This document shows, one piece after another, positions 1 through 8,946 of a stretch of 64,000 nt of DNA (position 1 is the stretch's first letter; every line of letters starts with the position of its first letter). Under the pieces are notes generated by a model. It was not told the origin of the DNA. It ran no database searches and worked only from the letters and a program-made list of their open reading frames with translations. Origin of the DNA: Halobaculum roseum (GTDB lineage: Archaea; Halobacteriota; Halobacteria; Halobacteriales; Haloferacaceae); contig NZ_CP082286.1 of the NCBI RefSeq assembly GCF_019880245.1, forward strand, positions 2,684,521 through 2,748,520. Reading direction: 5' to 3'. The translations under genes were made by a program, and so were the position numbers.

Positions 1-78
1 TGCAACAACCGGATCAGCGATCGACGGCAGCCGAGCCGACCGCGACGCGCCCCGGCGTGGCGACCGGCGACGCGTCGA

Positions 79-1260
79 TCACTCCGTTTCGGTCTCCGGC
101 TCCTCGCCGCCGGCGCCGTCGTCGGCTTCCGCGACCACGTCGTCCGCGGACTCCATCGTGTCCTCCTCGTCGGCCTCGGCGACGACCTCGTCGGCGGACT
201 TGATCGTGCCGCCGATGTCGCCCTCCTTCACCGCGGCGGCCTCCTGTTCGAGCGCCTCGGTGTCCATCTGGGCGGCCTCGTCGATCTCGCCGAGGATGTC
301 CTCGATGTCGTCGAGCCCGAGCATCTCGCGGGTCTCGCTGTCGAAGTCGAGCGAGTCGAGTCCCTCGGAGTCCTGCACGTCCGAGCCGGTCAGCTGCTTG
401 CCGTAGCGGCCGACGAGGCTCGTGAGCTCCTGCGGGAGCACGAACGTGGTGGAGTCGCCCTGGCCGATGCGCTCCAGCGTCTCCATCCCCTTGTCGATGA
501 TGGCGCGCTCGCCCATCGACTCGGCGGACTTCGCGCGGAGGACCGTCGAGATGGCGTCACCCTGCGCCTCCAGGATCTGGCTCTGCTTTTCCCCCTGCGC
601 GCGGATGATGTTCGACTGCTTCTCACCCTCGGCGGACTCGACGGCGGAGCGGCGTTCACCCTGCGCCTCGAGGATCATGGCGCGGCGACGGCGCTCGGCG
701 GAGGTCTGCTGCTCCATCGCCTGCTGGACGTCCTTCGAGGGGTTGACCTCGCGCACCTCGACGGACTCGACGCGGATCCCCCACTCGTCGGTGGGCTCGT
801 CGAGCTCCTTGCGGATCCGCGCGTTGATCTCCTGTCGCTTGTTCAGCGTGTCGTCGAGCTCCATGTCGCCCAGCACGGCGCGGAGGGTCGTCTGGGCGAG
901 GTTGGAGACGGCGACCTTGTAGTCCTCGACCTCGAGGAACGCCTTCTTCGCGTCCATCACCTTGATGTAGACGACGGCGTCGGCGGTCACCGGCGAGTTG
1001 TCGCGGGTGATCGCCTCCTGGCGGGGCACGTCGAGCGTCTGCGTCCGCATGTCGAAGGTGTACGTCCGCGAGACGAACGGCGGGACGATGTTGATACCCG
1101 GTTCGAGCAGCTTTCGGTACTCGCCGAACACCGTGAGGGCCTTCTTCTCGTAGGCGTCGACGATGACGATCGCCTGATAGACGGCGACGATCGCGACGAT
1201 CAGGAACAGCAGTCCGACGATCGCCGGACCGATCCCGACGATCTGCAGTGGGAGGACCAT
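79..1260 (-). CDS. SPFH/Band 7 (stomatin/prohibitin-like) membrane protein
   Basis: A 393-aa protein with one N-terminal membrane helix (about residues 8-33), a Band 7/SPFH domain (about 30-200), then an Ala/Glu/Gln-rich coiled coil (about 185-245) containing repeated EGEKQ and EAQGE segments. The family forms oligomeric membrane scaffolds that modulate proteases and membrane microdomains. The acidic tail carries two near-identical copies of a SAD-VVAEAD unit. The NfeD-like gene just upstream on the same strand is the usual partner of this family, which supports the call. A TATA-like CTTAAG lies about 28 nt upstream of the ATG (near 1284-1292). The substrate or partner protease is not visible from sequence. 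Confidence 0.94.
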   Translation of the reverse strand: MVLPLQIVGIGPAIVGLLFLIVAIVAVYQAIVIVDAYEKKALTVFGEYRKLLEPGINIVPPFVSRTYTFDMRTQTLDVPRQEAITRDNSPVTADAVVYIKVMDAKKAFLEVEDYKVAVSNLAQTTLRAVLGDMELDDTLNKRQEINARIRKELDEPTDEWGIRVESVEVREVNPSKDVQQAMEQQTSAERRRRAMILEAQGERRSAVESAEGEKQSNIIRAQGEKQSQILEAQGDAISTVLRAKSAESMGERAIIDKGMETLERIGQGDSTTFVLPQELTSLVGRYGKQLTGSDVQDSEGLDSLDFDSETREMLGLDDIEDILGEIDEAAQMDTEALEQEAAAVKEGDIGGTIKSADEVVAEADEEDTMESADDVVAEADDGAGGEEPETETE

Positions 1261-1328
1261 GGCTAGCGCTTCGACCGTCGGGGCTTAAGGGTTCTCCCGC
1301 TGTCACGCTCCGAGTGGCCGACGGCGGC

Positions 1329-1973
1329 TCACTCGCGCTCGGATTCCCGTTCTCGCTCGGCCTCGTCGTTCCCCTCTTCGTCCGCGTTCGTGTTCACGTC
1401 GTTCGCATCGTTCGCGTCTGCGTCCACGCCGTCCACATCCGCGCGTTCCGCCTCCCGGCGTCCCTTCGCCAGTTCCCGGTCGATGTCGTCGACGCCGCCC
1501 GCCAGCGACTCGACGGTGAGGACGTTGCCGCCGCCGGGATCGACGACGAGCACCTCGGTTCCCTCGGCGATCTCGCCGTCGACCGAGCGCGCGGAGTAGT
1601 ACGGGTTGAACCCGCCCTCGTCGAGCTTCACCTCGCCGCCCGTGGGCGTGACGGTCTCGGTGACCCGGGCGGTCGACCCTCGAAGCGACCGGGAGTCGGA
1701 GGTCTGTGCCTGTCCCTTCCCGCCGTAGAGGTCGAACTCGTGGTAGCCGTAGAACGCGAGCGCGCCGAACACGAGCACGAGCAGGCCGAGCACGAACGGC
1801 CCGGCCAGCGGCCCGAGCGCGAGCCCGACGAGCCCGGCGGCGAGCAGCGCGACCCCGATGACGACGAAGTGCGCACCGGGAGCCAGCGCCTCCGCGATGG
1901 ACAGCACGAGCCCGGCCGCGATCAACACGAGCGGCAGGGTCTCCGGGGCGACGAGGCCCGACTGGAGCAACAT
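1329..1973 (-). CDS. NfeD-like membrane protein
   Basis: A 214-aa protein. Residues about 10-95 are almost continuously hydrophobic (three to four membrane helices). They are followed by a small beta-rich domain (about 110-165) containing VTPTGGEVKLDEGG and GTEVLVVDPGG, typical of the NfeD C-terminal OB-fold, which includes a G-x-V-x-L/D-G type motif. The last 50 residues are acidic low complexity (D/N/E). Short NfeD proteins without the serine protease domain pair with SPFH proteins, as here. The function is probably membrane-domain or SPFH-complex assembly, inferred from family and neighbour. Confidence 0.9.
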   Translation of the reverse strand: MLLQSGLVAPETLPLVLIAAGLVLSIAEALAPGAHFVVIGVALLAAGLVGLALGPLAGPFVLGLLVLVFGALAFYGYHEFDLYGGKGQAQTSDSRSLRGSTARVTETVTPTGGEVKLDEGGFNPYYSARSVDGEIAEGTEVLVVDPGGGNVLTVESLAGGVDDIDRELAKGRREAERADVDGVDADANDANDVNTNADEEGNDEAERERESERE

Positions 1974-1997
1974 GGACGGGTCTTGGGGACGGCGGGG

Positions 1998-2234
1998 TTA
2001 AAGCGTCACCGAGAACACCAACAGGAGCGTCCCGAGCACGCCCGCGACGACGAACAACGCGTTCTCGGCGTCGATCGACTCCGGCTCGATCGGCGGGTTG
2101 CGCGCGGCCTCGCGTGCGGCCTCCGCCTCCGGTCCGACCTCGTCGATGGCGAAGCGCCACTGCTCTCCGTCGTCGTCGGAGTCGCCGTCGGGGTCGACTC
2201 GGCCGGCGGCGTCGGTGCGGGGATCGTCCGACAT
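1998..2234 (-). CDS. small membrane-anchored haloarchaeal protein (DUF7312-like)
   Basis: A 78-aa protein with an acidic N-terminal half (Asp-rich, residues 1-25), a short conserved-looking middle section and a single C-terminal hydrophobic helix (about 59-78), so it is probably tail-anchored. The ATG at 2234 fits the ORF. I believe it corresponds to the haloarchaeal family DUF7312, but that is from memory. It sits 24 nt upstream of the NfeD gene on the same strand and may be co-transcribed with it. No function is known to me. Confidence 0.75.
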   Translation of the reverse strand: MSDDPRTDAAGRVDPDGDSDDDGEQWRFAIDEVGPEAEAAREAARNPPIEPESIDAENALFVVAGVLGTLLLVFSVTL

Positions 2235-2341
2235 GGACAGGACTAGCCCTCGCGGTGGTAAAGAGGTGTCGGGGTCGGTGGGAGGGCGAGACGCGTACGG
2301 TCGTCAGTGGTCGTCGGCGGTCGTCGCCAGTCGGCGACGGC

Positions 2342-4099
2342 TCACCGCGGCCGCGCGTGCCCGATCACGTCGCCCTCGTAGACGACGCCGCGCTCGGCGT
2401 CGACCGTCACGGTCGTGTCGTCGACCACGTCGTCGGCCAGCGGCGCACCCGACACCATCGGGATGCCGACCTCGCGGGCGACGAGCGCGGGGTAGCCGGT
2501 CATCCCCGCGCGGGCGTCGATGATCCCCCCGAGCTTCCCCGTGTCGCCGACGAACTCGGCGTCGAATCCCGCAGGGAGGTACGCGATCGTTCCCTCCGGC
2601 ACGCCGGTGAGGTCGCCGTCGGGGAGCCGGCGCAGCGGCCCGGAGACGCGCCCGCCGACGACGTGGCGCCCGGTGGCGATCGTCTCGGCCGCGACGTGGA
2701 GCTTCAGCGTGTTCGTCGTGTTCGTCCCCTCAAGCTCGGTCATCATGCCCGAGAGGACGACGATCGTGTCGCCCGACTCGGCGGCGCCGGTCTCGAGGGC
2801 GGCCGAGACCGCCGAGTCCATCACCTCCTCGATACTGCTGTGGTAGTCGGCGTAGATCGGTCGGACGCCCCACGAGAGCGCGAGCTGTCGGCGAACGCGG
2901 TCGCTGGGCGTCGTCGCGACGACGGGAACCGCCGGTCGGAACTTCGCCGTCTTGCGGGCGGTGTAGCCGGACTCGGAGGCGGCGACGACCGCGGCCGCGT
3001 CGGTGTCGCGAGCGAGGAAGCGCGCCGAGCGCGCCAGCGGCTCCGTCCGCGACTCAGTCTGCGCCAGCGGGACGCGGTCCTCGCGCGTCGCGGCGTACTC
3101 GTCGCTCGCCTCGATCCGGCTGACGATCCGGTCCATCGTCTCGACGACGCGAACCGGGTGATCGCCGATCGCCGTCTCGCCCGACAGCATCACCGCGTCG
3201 GTGCCGTCCAGCACCGCGTTCGCAACGTCCGAGGCTTCCGCGCGCGTCGGGCGTCGCGAGCGAACCATCGAGTCGAGCATCTCCGTCGCGGTGATGACGG
3301 GGGTGCCGGTCTCCATGCACTTGCGGATGATTCGCTTCTGGACCATCGGGACGTCCTCCAGCGGGCACTCGACGCCGAGGTCGCCGCGGGCGACCATCAC
3401 GCCGTAGGCGGCGTCGACGATCCCGTCGAGGTTCTCGACGGCGTCGGCCCGTTCGATCTTCGCGACGACCGGCACGTCGCCGGCGCCGCGCTCCTCGAGG
3501 GCGTCCGCGACCTCGTACACGTCGCCGGCGTCGCCGATGAACGAGGCGGCGACGAAGTCCACGTCGTGGTCGACGACGAGGTCGAGTTCGCGCTCGTCGG
3601 CCGCGGTGATCGTCGGGAGGTCGAGGTCGACGCCGGGGATGTTTACGCCCTTGCGCGAGCCGAGCTCGCCGCCGGAATCGATCCGGGCGCGCACGCCGTC
3701 GTCGGTCACCTCGATCACCGTGGCCTCGATCCGGCCGTCGTCGAGCAGCACCCGGTCGCCGGGCTCGGTTTCGAGGAGCGCGTGGGTCACACCGATCCGT
3801 TCTGGCGTCGCCGTGTCGTCCTCGACGAACAGCACCTCCGAGCCGGTCGCGACCTCGATCGGCTCGTCGATCTCGGCGGTTCGGACCTCCGGACCCTGGA
3901 GGTCGAGCATCGCCGCGAGCGGTTCCTCGGTCGCGTCGTCGACCGCGCGGATGCGGTCGATCACCTCGCCGCGGTGGTCGGTGTCGCCGTGGCTCGCGTT
4001 GAGCCGGGCGACGGACATCCCGGCGTCGGCGAGCGCCCGAATCGTCGCTCGGTCGTCGGAGGCGGGACCGAGCGTACAGACGATCTTGGCTCGTCGCAT
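2342..4099 (-). CDS. pyk: pyruvate kinase with C-terminal swivelling-type domain
   Basis: A 585-aa protein that converts phosphoenolpyruvate and ADP to pyruvate and ATP, the last glycolytic step (in haloarchaea, the end of the semiphosphorylated Entner-Doudoroff route). The N-terminus reads KIVCTLGPAS and ARLNASHG, and the barrel carries VAKIERADAVENL and the MVARGDLGVE active-site motif, followed by TATEML. After the alpha/beta C-domain there is about 110 extra residues resembling the PEP-utilising swivelling domain seen in some bacterial pyruvate kinases. The usual phospho-acceptor His is not present: the equivalent segment reads MTGYPALVAREVGIP. The gene is monocistronic, with a TATA element upstream. 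Confidence 0.97.
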   Translation of the reverse strand: MRRAKIVCTLGPASDDRATIRALADAGMSVARLNASHGDTDHRGEVIDRIRAVDDATEEPLAAMLDLQGPEVRTAEIDEPIEVATGSEVLFVEDDTATPERIGVTHALLETEPGDRVLLDDGRIEATVIEVTDDGVRARIDSGGELGSRKGVNIPGVDLDLPTITAADERELDLVVDHDVDFVAASFIGDAGDVYEVADALEERGAGDVPVVAKIERADAVENLDGIVDAAYGVMVARGDLGVECPLEDVPMVQKRIIRKCMETGTPVITATEMLDSMVRSRRPTRAEASDVANAVLDGTDAVMLSGETAIGDHPVRVVETMDRIVSRIEASDEYAATREDRVPLAQTESRTEPLARSARFLARDTDAAAVVAASESGYTARKTAKFRPAVPVVATTPSDRVRRQLALSWGVRPIYADYHSSIEEVMDSAVSAALETGAAESGDTIVVLSGMMTELEGTNTTNTLKLHVAAETIATGRHVVGGRVSGPLRRLPDGDLTGVPEGTIAYLPAGFDAEFVGDTGKLGGIIDARAGMTGYPALVAREVGIPMVSGAPLADDVVDDTTVTVDAERGVVYEGDVIGHARPR

Positions 4100-4125
4100 A
4101 GTCTTACCCGGAGGTGACGCGCGCC

Positions 4126-4133
4126 AGTATAAA
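4126..4133 (-). promoter_or_regulatory. TATA box of pyk
   Basis: On the minus strand this reads CTTTATACT, about 30 nt before the pyk ATG, so the transcript is probably leaderless or nearly so. Confidence 0.6.
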
Positions 4134-4186
4134 GGGCTGCGGAGAAAACTCGGTTTCGAGTGAACAGTTGACGAACGTCGATCCCG

Positions 4187-4465
4187 TTACTGCGTAACCA
4201 TCCAGGTCGTACCCGAGGAGTAGCCCCACTTCTCCACGTCGATGTCGACGGCGGCGTCGACGACCGCCGACATGTTCGCGCCGACCTCCTTCGCCGAGAG
4301 GCCGAGCTCCTCGGCGATGAGCCGCGACTTGAAGTACGTCTGCTCGGCGGCGTGCTCGCGGAGGTACGCGAGGATCCGGTGTTGTTTGTCGCTGAGATCC
4401 GCGCTCGCCTCGACGGCCGCGGTCTCCTCGGTCCCGATCGACTCGACGGTGCTCGTCGCGCTCAT
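4187..4465 (-). CDS. small winged-helix protein (DUF7123-like)
   Basis: A 92-aa protein. Residues about 25-90 look like a winged helix: DKQHRILAYLREHA, then YFKSRLIAEELGLSAKEVGANM (helix-turn-helix), then a short wing ending in GTTWMVTQ. It is probably a transcriptional regulator or chromatin-type DNA-binding protein. From memory the family is called DUF7123 and is restricted to haloarchaea. It stands alone between pyk and aglD, and no target can be inferred. Confidence 0.8.
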   Translation of the reverse strand: MSATSTVESIGTEETAAVEASADLSDKQHRILAYLREHAAEQTYFKSRLIAEELGLSAKEVGANMSAVVDAAVDIDVEKWGYSSGTTWMVTQ

Positions 4466-4628
4466 GGATCCGTGAACGACCTATCGGCTCATAGGGGGTT
4501 TGGTACGCGGGGTTAACACGCCGCAGTCGTGCGATCGTGGGCGAGTCGCGACCGCGATAGACGCTCCGGACTGGCCGCGTCGGTACGGTCGCCTAACACG
4601 GTCGCGCCCCGCCGGAATGACAGAAGGT

Positions 4629-4636
4629 TCTTACCC
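4629..4636 (+). promoter_or_regulatory. TATA box of aglD
   Basis: TTCTTACC centred about 27 nt before the ATG at 4660, the spacing expected for a leaderless haloarchaeal transcript. Confidence 0.5.
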
Positions 4637-4659
4637 GGTCGACGGCCACCGAGAGGGTA

Positions 4660-6591
4660 ATGAGTAGTCCGGACGGGTGCCCAGATACCGCCCCCGACGG
4701 CGTGGACGGCGCCGGCATCGGCACCGCCGCCGGCGACGCCGCTACCGACGGGATCCGCGTCAGCGTCGTGCTCCCCGCGTTCAACGAGGCGGCGACCATC
4801 GAGGGGACCGTCCGGACGACCGTCGGGACGCTGGAGGAATTCCTCCCGAACGACGCCTTCGAGGTGATCGTCGCCGAGGACGGCTGCGACGACGACACGC
4901 CCGAAATCGCCGACCGGCTCGCCCGCGAGGACGACCGGGTGCTCCACTTCCACAGCGACCGGCGGCTGGGTCGCGGCGGCGCCCTGGAGTTCGCGTTCGA
5001 GCGCGCGGCCGGCGACACGCTCGTGTACTTCGACACGGACCTCGCGACGGACATGGGCCACCTGGAGGAGCTGGTGGCGAAGATCGACCGCGAGGGCTAC
5101 GACGTGGCGACGGGGTCGCGGTGGATCCCCGGCGACGAGGCGGACCGCCCGGCCAAGCGCGGCGTCCCCTCGCGCGGGTTCAACGTCATCGTTCGGACCG
5201 TCCTCCGGTCCCGGCTGCGCGACCACCAGTGCGGCTTCAAGGCGCTCTCGCGGGAGGCGTTCGAGGAGCTCCACGAGGCCGTCGAGGACGACCACTGGTT
5301 CTGGGACACGGAGCTTCTGGTGCGCGCCCAGCGCAGGGGGCTCCGGGTCGCGGAGTTCCCCGTCGAGTGGGAGCCGCAGGGCGACTCGAAGGTCGACCTC
5401 GTTCGCGACGTGTTCGGCATGGGGAGCCAGATCGTTCGGCTGTGGTGGCAGCTGTCCGTGTCGCCGCGGATCACCCGCACCCGGACGGTCGCCGCCGGCA
5501 TCGTCCTCACGGTCGCCGCGCTGGCGCTGATGACGGTGTATCTCGACCCGTCGGCGGTCCTTTCGGCGTTCGAGGGCGCCGACCCGGTCCCGGTCGCCGC
5601 CGCGACGCTCGTGTACCTCCTCTCGTGGCCGCTGCGGGGGCTGCGGTACCGCGACATCCTCACGGAACTGGGCTACCGAGAGAAGCTCGGGTTCCTCACC
5701 GGGGCGGTGTTCATCAGCCAGACCGGCAACCTCGTGTTCCCGGCTCGCGCCGGCGACGCGGTTCGCGCGTACGTCGTGAAGGCGCGCCGCGGGATCCCGT
5801 ACCCGACGGGCTTCGCCTCGCTGGCGGCCGAGCGCGTGTTCGACCTGCTCACCATCACCGCGATGGCCGGCGCGGTGCTCGCGGGGCTGCTCGTCACCGA
5901 CGGGACGAGCGTGGTCGCCGCGGCGGTGTCGGCGAACGTCCCGGGCGTCCCGCCGGCGGCCGTCTCGCGGGCGATCCAGGTCGCCGCCGGCATCGGCGTC
6001 GTCGCGGTCGCCAGCCTTTTCGTCATCGTCGCGACCGCCCGTAGCGACCGCAACTACGTCCGTGACGTGGTCTCCCGCTTCTCCTCGGACTCGTACGTCG
6101 ACTACGTCGCCGGCGTGATCGAGGAGTTCGCCGCCGGCGTCCAGACGGTGGCCGGAACGCGCGCCTCGTTCGCCCGCGTCGGCGGCGTCTCCGTGGTCGT
6201 GTGGACGCTCGACGTGGTGACGGCGCTGCTCGTGCTGGCGGCGTTCCCCGCCGCCATCGACGCCATGACGGTCACCCAGCTGGTCGTCGTCGGCTTCTTC
6301 GCCGTCTCCGTCGGCAACCTCGCGAAGGTGCTGCCGCTGTCGCCCGGCGGCATCGGGCTGTACGAGGCCGCCTTCACCGCGCTCGTGGTCGGGCTCGGCG
6401 GCGTCCCCGCGGCCGTCGCGTTCGCGGCGGCGGTGCTGGACCACGCGGTGAAGAACGCCGTCACGGTCGCCGGCGGCGTCGCCTCGATGATCGGGTTCAA
6501 CGTCTCGCTCACCGACGCCGTCGACGAGACGGCCGAGCTGGACGAGGAGGCCGAGCGCGAGGGGAGCGAGTACCCGAGCGACGACGATTGA
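4660..6591 (+). CDS. aglD: dolichol-phosphate glycosyltransferase AglD (GT2 plus flippase-like membrane domain)
   Basis: A 643-aa two-domain protein. Residues about 32-265 form a GT-A fold family-2 glycosyltransferase: VSVVLPAFNEAATIEG, then AEDGCDDDTPE, then the metal/nucleotide-binding YFDTDLATDM (Asp near 125 and 127), then DHQCGFKAL. Residues about 285-620 are a polytopic membrane domain of the LPG-synthase/UPF0104 type, with PARAGDAVRAYVVKARRG and LPLSPGGIGLYEAA. The same architecture defines Haloferax AglD, which charges dolichol phosphate with the final mannose of the S-layer N-glycan. The gene lies away from any other agl gene here, as AglD often does. Sugar specificity cannot be read from sequence. 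Confidence 0.9.
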   Translation: MSSPDGCPDTAPDGVDGAGIGTAAGDAATDGIRVSVVLPAFNEAATIEGTVRTTVGTLEEFLPNDAFEVIVAEDGCDDDTPEIADRLAREDDRVLHFHSDRRLGRGGALEFAFERAAGDTLVYFDTDLATDMGHLEELVAKIDREGYDVATGSRWIPGDEADRPAKRGVPSRGFNVIVRTVLRSRLRDHQCGFKALSREAFEELHEAVEDDHWFWDTELLVRAQRRGLRVAEFPVEWEPQGDSKVDLVRDVFGMGSQIVRLWWQLSVSPRITRTRTVAAGIVLTVAALALMTVYLDPSAVLSAFEGADPVPVAAATLVYLLSWPLRGLRYRDILTELGYREKLGFLTGAVFISQTGNLVFPARAGDAVRAYVVKARRGIPYPTGFASLAAERVFDLLTITAMAGAVLAGLLVTDGTSVVAAAVSANVPGVPPAAVSRAIQVAAGIGVVAVASLFVIVATARSDRNYVRDVVSRFSSDSYVDYVAGVIEEFAAGVQTVAGTRASFARVGGVSVVVWTLDVVTALLVLAAFPAAIDAMTVTQLVVVGFFAVSVGNLAKVLPLSPGGIGLYEAAFTALVVGLGGVPAAVAFAAAVLDHAVKNAVTVAGGVASMIGFNVSLTDAVDETAELDEEAEREGSEYPSDDD

Positions 6592-6621
6592 GCCTTCAGG
6601 GCGGAACTCTTCGAGGGGTGC

Positions 6622-7197
6622 TCAGTACAGATCCGTCACGAACGGGCCGAGCGCGCCCGCCACGGCGGTCCGGAGGGCGTCGGTCCGGTCGACGCGGCCG
6701 CCGGTGAGCGCGCCCGCGGCGCCCTGGTTTCTCGCAACGTCCGACTCCCCCAGTACGTCGTCCATCACCGGCCCGAGCTCCTCGCCGTCCCGGACGCGCG
6801 CCGCGATGGACCCCGGCAGCGCGAGGCTCGGGCCGGTACCGACACCGACGCGCTCGCCGTCGGCGACGGCCGCCCACATCACGAGAAAGAGCCCGTCGCT
6901 CCCCGCGTACTCCGCGACGCCGCCCTCGATCCCGACGCCGAGGTCGTACGTCTCCCCGTTCTCATCGAGCACCGCGTTCGCCCGGTTAACCGCGCCCGTC
7001 CGGGTCTCGACGTGGCCGACCGGCTGCTCGGAGACGCCCGAGGGAACCGGACATGCCTCGACGACCGTGTCGTCGCCGAGGCCGTCCGCGTCGCCGTCGA
7101 ACCCGTCTCCGTTCCCGCCCGGGCCGCCCGCGCCCGCTACCGCCCGTTCTGTCGCCTCGCGTTTCACCGGGTTGCCGGAGCCGACGCCGATCCGCAT
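6622..7197 (-). CDS. inosine/xanthosine triphosphatase (DUF84/YjjX family)
   Basis: A 191-aa protein starting at the ATG at 7197 (MRIGVGSGNPVKREAT). Longer readings upstream are not conserved-looking. The family hydrolyses non-canonical ITP/XTP and protects nucleotide pools. Supporting motifs are the N-terminal GSGNPVK phosphate-binding loop, ETRTGAVNRANAVL, the GVGIEGGV segment, MWAAV, and the C-terminal LTGGRVDRTDAL. A Gly/Asp-rich insertion (about residues 25-45) is typical halophile padding. It is divergent from the mre11 operon. Confidence 0.9.
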   Translation of the reverse strand: MRIGVGSGNPVKREATERAVAGAGGPGGNGDGFDGDADGLGDDTVVEACPVPSGVSEQPVGHVETRTGAVNRANAVLDENGETYDLGVGIEGGVAEYAGSDGLFLVMWAAVADGERVGVGTGPSLALPGSIAARVRDGEELGPVMDDVLGESDVARNQGAAGALTGGRVDRTDALRTAVAGALGPFVTDLY

Positions 7198-7294
7198 ACC
7201 CGCGGGTTCGCGTCCCGGTACGTGTGTCTTGCCTTCCGCCGCGACGGCGCACGCCGGCGAGGGTTGATGTACGATGCCGGGACCAGTCCCGGCG

Positions 7295-7705
7295 ATGGCC
7301 GGACAGTCGACCGCCGCCGAGTACGTCCGCGAGACGCTTCGAGCGCTGGCGGTGGACCCGCCAGAGCACACTGGGGACGCCCGCGGCGACAGCGCGACCG
7401 GGGAGGCGACCGCCGAACAGCGCGACCTCGTCAGCGAGGCCGAGCGGGCGCTGGCGACCGTCGAGGCCGCTGCGGCGTTCGCGGGCGACGACGGGTTCCG
7501 CCGGACGGCGACGGTCGGGGAGGCGGCCGCCGACCCGGCACTGGTTCGCCGGGCCCGTGCGGTCACCGAGACGATCGAACGCTACCGGGCGGCGTACCGG
7601 GACGCGGTTCCCGGAGGTCGGGCGACTTCCGCGGACGCAGCGGACCACTTTCACTCCGGTCGCGATAGGCATATCCCGACGGCGGAACAACCCGCCGACA
7701 ACTGA
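7295..7705 (+). CDS. unrecognised small protein co-translated with mre11
   Basis: About 136 aa from the ATG at 7295; an upstream in-frame ATG at 7274 would add 7 residues. The protein is Ala/Glu-rich and mostly helical (EYVRETLRALAV; RDLVSEAERALATVEAAAAF; VRRARAVTETIERYRAAYRDA). Its stop overlaps the mre11 start by 1 nt (TGATG), so the two are translationally coupled. I do not recognise the family. A role with the Mre11-Rad50 complex is suggested only by position. Confidence 0.7.
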   Translation: MAGQSTAAEYVRETLRALAVDPPEHTGDARGDSATGEATAEQRDLVSEAERALATVEAAAAFAGDDGFRRTATVGEAAADPALVRRARAVTETIERYRAAYRDAVPGGRATSADAADHFHSGRDRHIPTAEQPADN

Positions 7706-8946
7706 TGACGCGGGTTATCCACACCGGCGACACCCACATCGGGTACCGCCAGTACCACTCGCCCGAGCGGCGAGCGGACTTCCTCGACGCCTTCGAGCGG
7801 GTCGTCGCCGACGCGGTCGACGATGACGTGGCCGCGGTGATCCACGCCGGCGACCTGTTCCACGACCGCCGGCCCGACCTCCCCGACCTGCTCGGCGTGC
7901 TCTCGGCCCTCCGGACGCTGGACGACGCCGACATCCCGTTCCTCGCGGTCGTCGGCAACCACGAGTCCACGCGCGGCGGGCAGTGGCTCGACCTGTTCGA
8001 GTCGATGGGGCTGGCGACCCGGCTGGACGACGAGCCCACCGTGATCGGCGACACGGCGTTCTACGGGCTCGATCACGTCCCGGAGAGCAGGCGCGACGAG
8101 CTCGACTACGAGTTCGCGCCCCACGACGCCGACGCCGCCGCTCTGGTGAGCCACGGCCTGTTCGAGCCGTTCGCGTACGCCGACTGGGACACCGAGGAGC
8201 TGCTGGAGCAGTCGACCGTCGACTTCGACGCGATGCTGTTGGGGGACAACCACACGCCCGACACCGCGCAGGTGTCGGGCACGTGGGTGACCTACTGCGG
8301 GTCGACCGAGCGCGCGTCCGCCAGCGAGCGCGACCCCCGCGGCTACAACCTCGTCCGCCTCGGCGCCGACGCCGAGGCCGGCGACGACGCGGTCGACATC
8401 CGCCGTCGCGCGCTGGAGACGCGCCCGTTCGTTTTCGTCGACGTGGAACTCGGTGACGGCGAGGGGCTTGACCGCGTCCGCGACCGCGTCCGCGAGCGCG
8501 ATGTCGCGGACGCGGTCGTCATCGTCCGGGTCACCGGCGACGGCGAGCCGATCGCGCCCGCGGCCGTCGAGGAGTTCGCCGCCGAGCGCGGCGCGCTCAT
8601 CGCCCGCGTCACCGACCGTCGCGAGGTCGAGGCGGAGACGGAGCTGTCGGTGAATTTCGCCGACCCGGACGAGGCGGTTCGCGAGCGCATCGGCGAGCTC
8701 GACCTGTCGGAGGGCGCCCGCGAGGTAGACGACGTGGTCCGCGGCGACCTCCCCGACTCGAACGTCCGTGAGGAGGCGAAACGGCGGATCGAGAACCGAC
8801 TGGACGGCGACGACGCGGCCGGTTCCGTGGACGACGGCGCGGCCGTGGACGAGGCGCCCGGCGGGGACGGCGATACCCCGGAGGAGGGATCCCCGTCGGC
8901 CGACCCGGACGGCGACGGGCAGCTCACGTTGGGTGATTCACGGTGA
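7705..8946 (+). CDS. mre11: DNA double-strand break repair protein Mre11
   Basis: A 413-aa Mn-dependent calcineurin-type nuclease that processes double-strand break ends with Rad50. The phosphoesterase motifs appear in order: HTGDTHIGY (residues 5-13), GDLFHDRRP (about 49-57), GNHES (about 83-87), SHGLFEPF (about 148) and GDNHTPDT (about 180). A capping domain follows (about 240-320), then a long acidic Gly/Asp tail (about 370-413) typical of halophiles. It is the second gene of a tight operon, preceded by a 1-nt overlap and followed by a 4-nt GTGA overlap with rad50. Confidence 0.97.
   Translation: MTRVIHTGDTHIGYRQYHSPERRADFLDAFERVVADAVDDDVAAVIHAGDLFHDRRPDLPDLLGVLSALRTLDDADIPFLAVVGNHESTRGGQWLDLFESMGLATRLDDEPTVIGDTAFYGLDHVPESRRDELDYEFAPHDADAAALVSHGLFEPFAYADWDTEELLEQSTVDFDAMLLGDNHTPDTAQVSGTWVTYCGSTERASASERDPRGYNLVRLGADAEAGDDAVDIRRRALETRPFVFVDVELGDGEGLDRVRDRVRERDVADAVVIVRVTGDGEPIAPAAVEEFAAERGALIARVTDRREVEAETELSVNFADPDEAVRERIGELDLSEGAREVDDVVRGDLPDSNVREEAKRRIENRLDGDDAAGSVDDGAAVDEAPGGDGDTPEEGSPSADPDGDGQLTLGDSR

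Noticed and set aside
7198-7566. Longer N-terminus for the inosine/xanthosine triphosphatase
   Set aside because: The added part is low complexity and overlaps the divergent mre11 leader gene; MRIGVGSGNPVK is the family's normal beginning.
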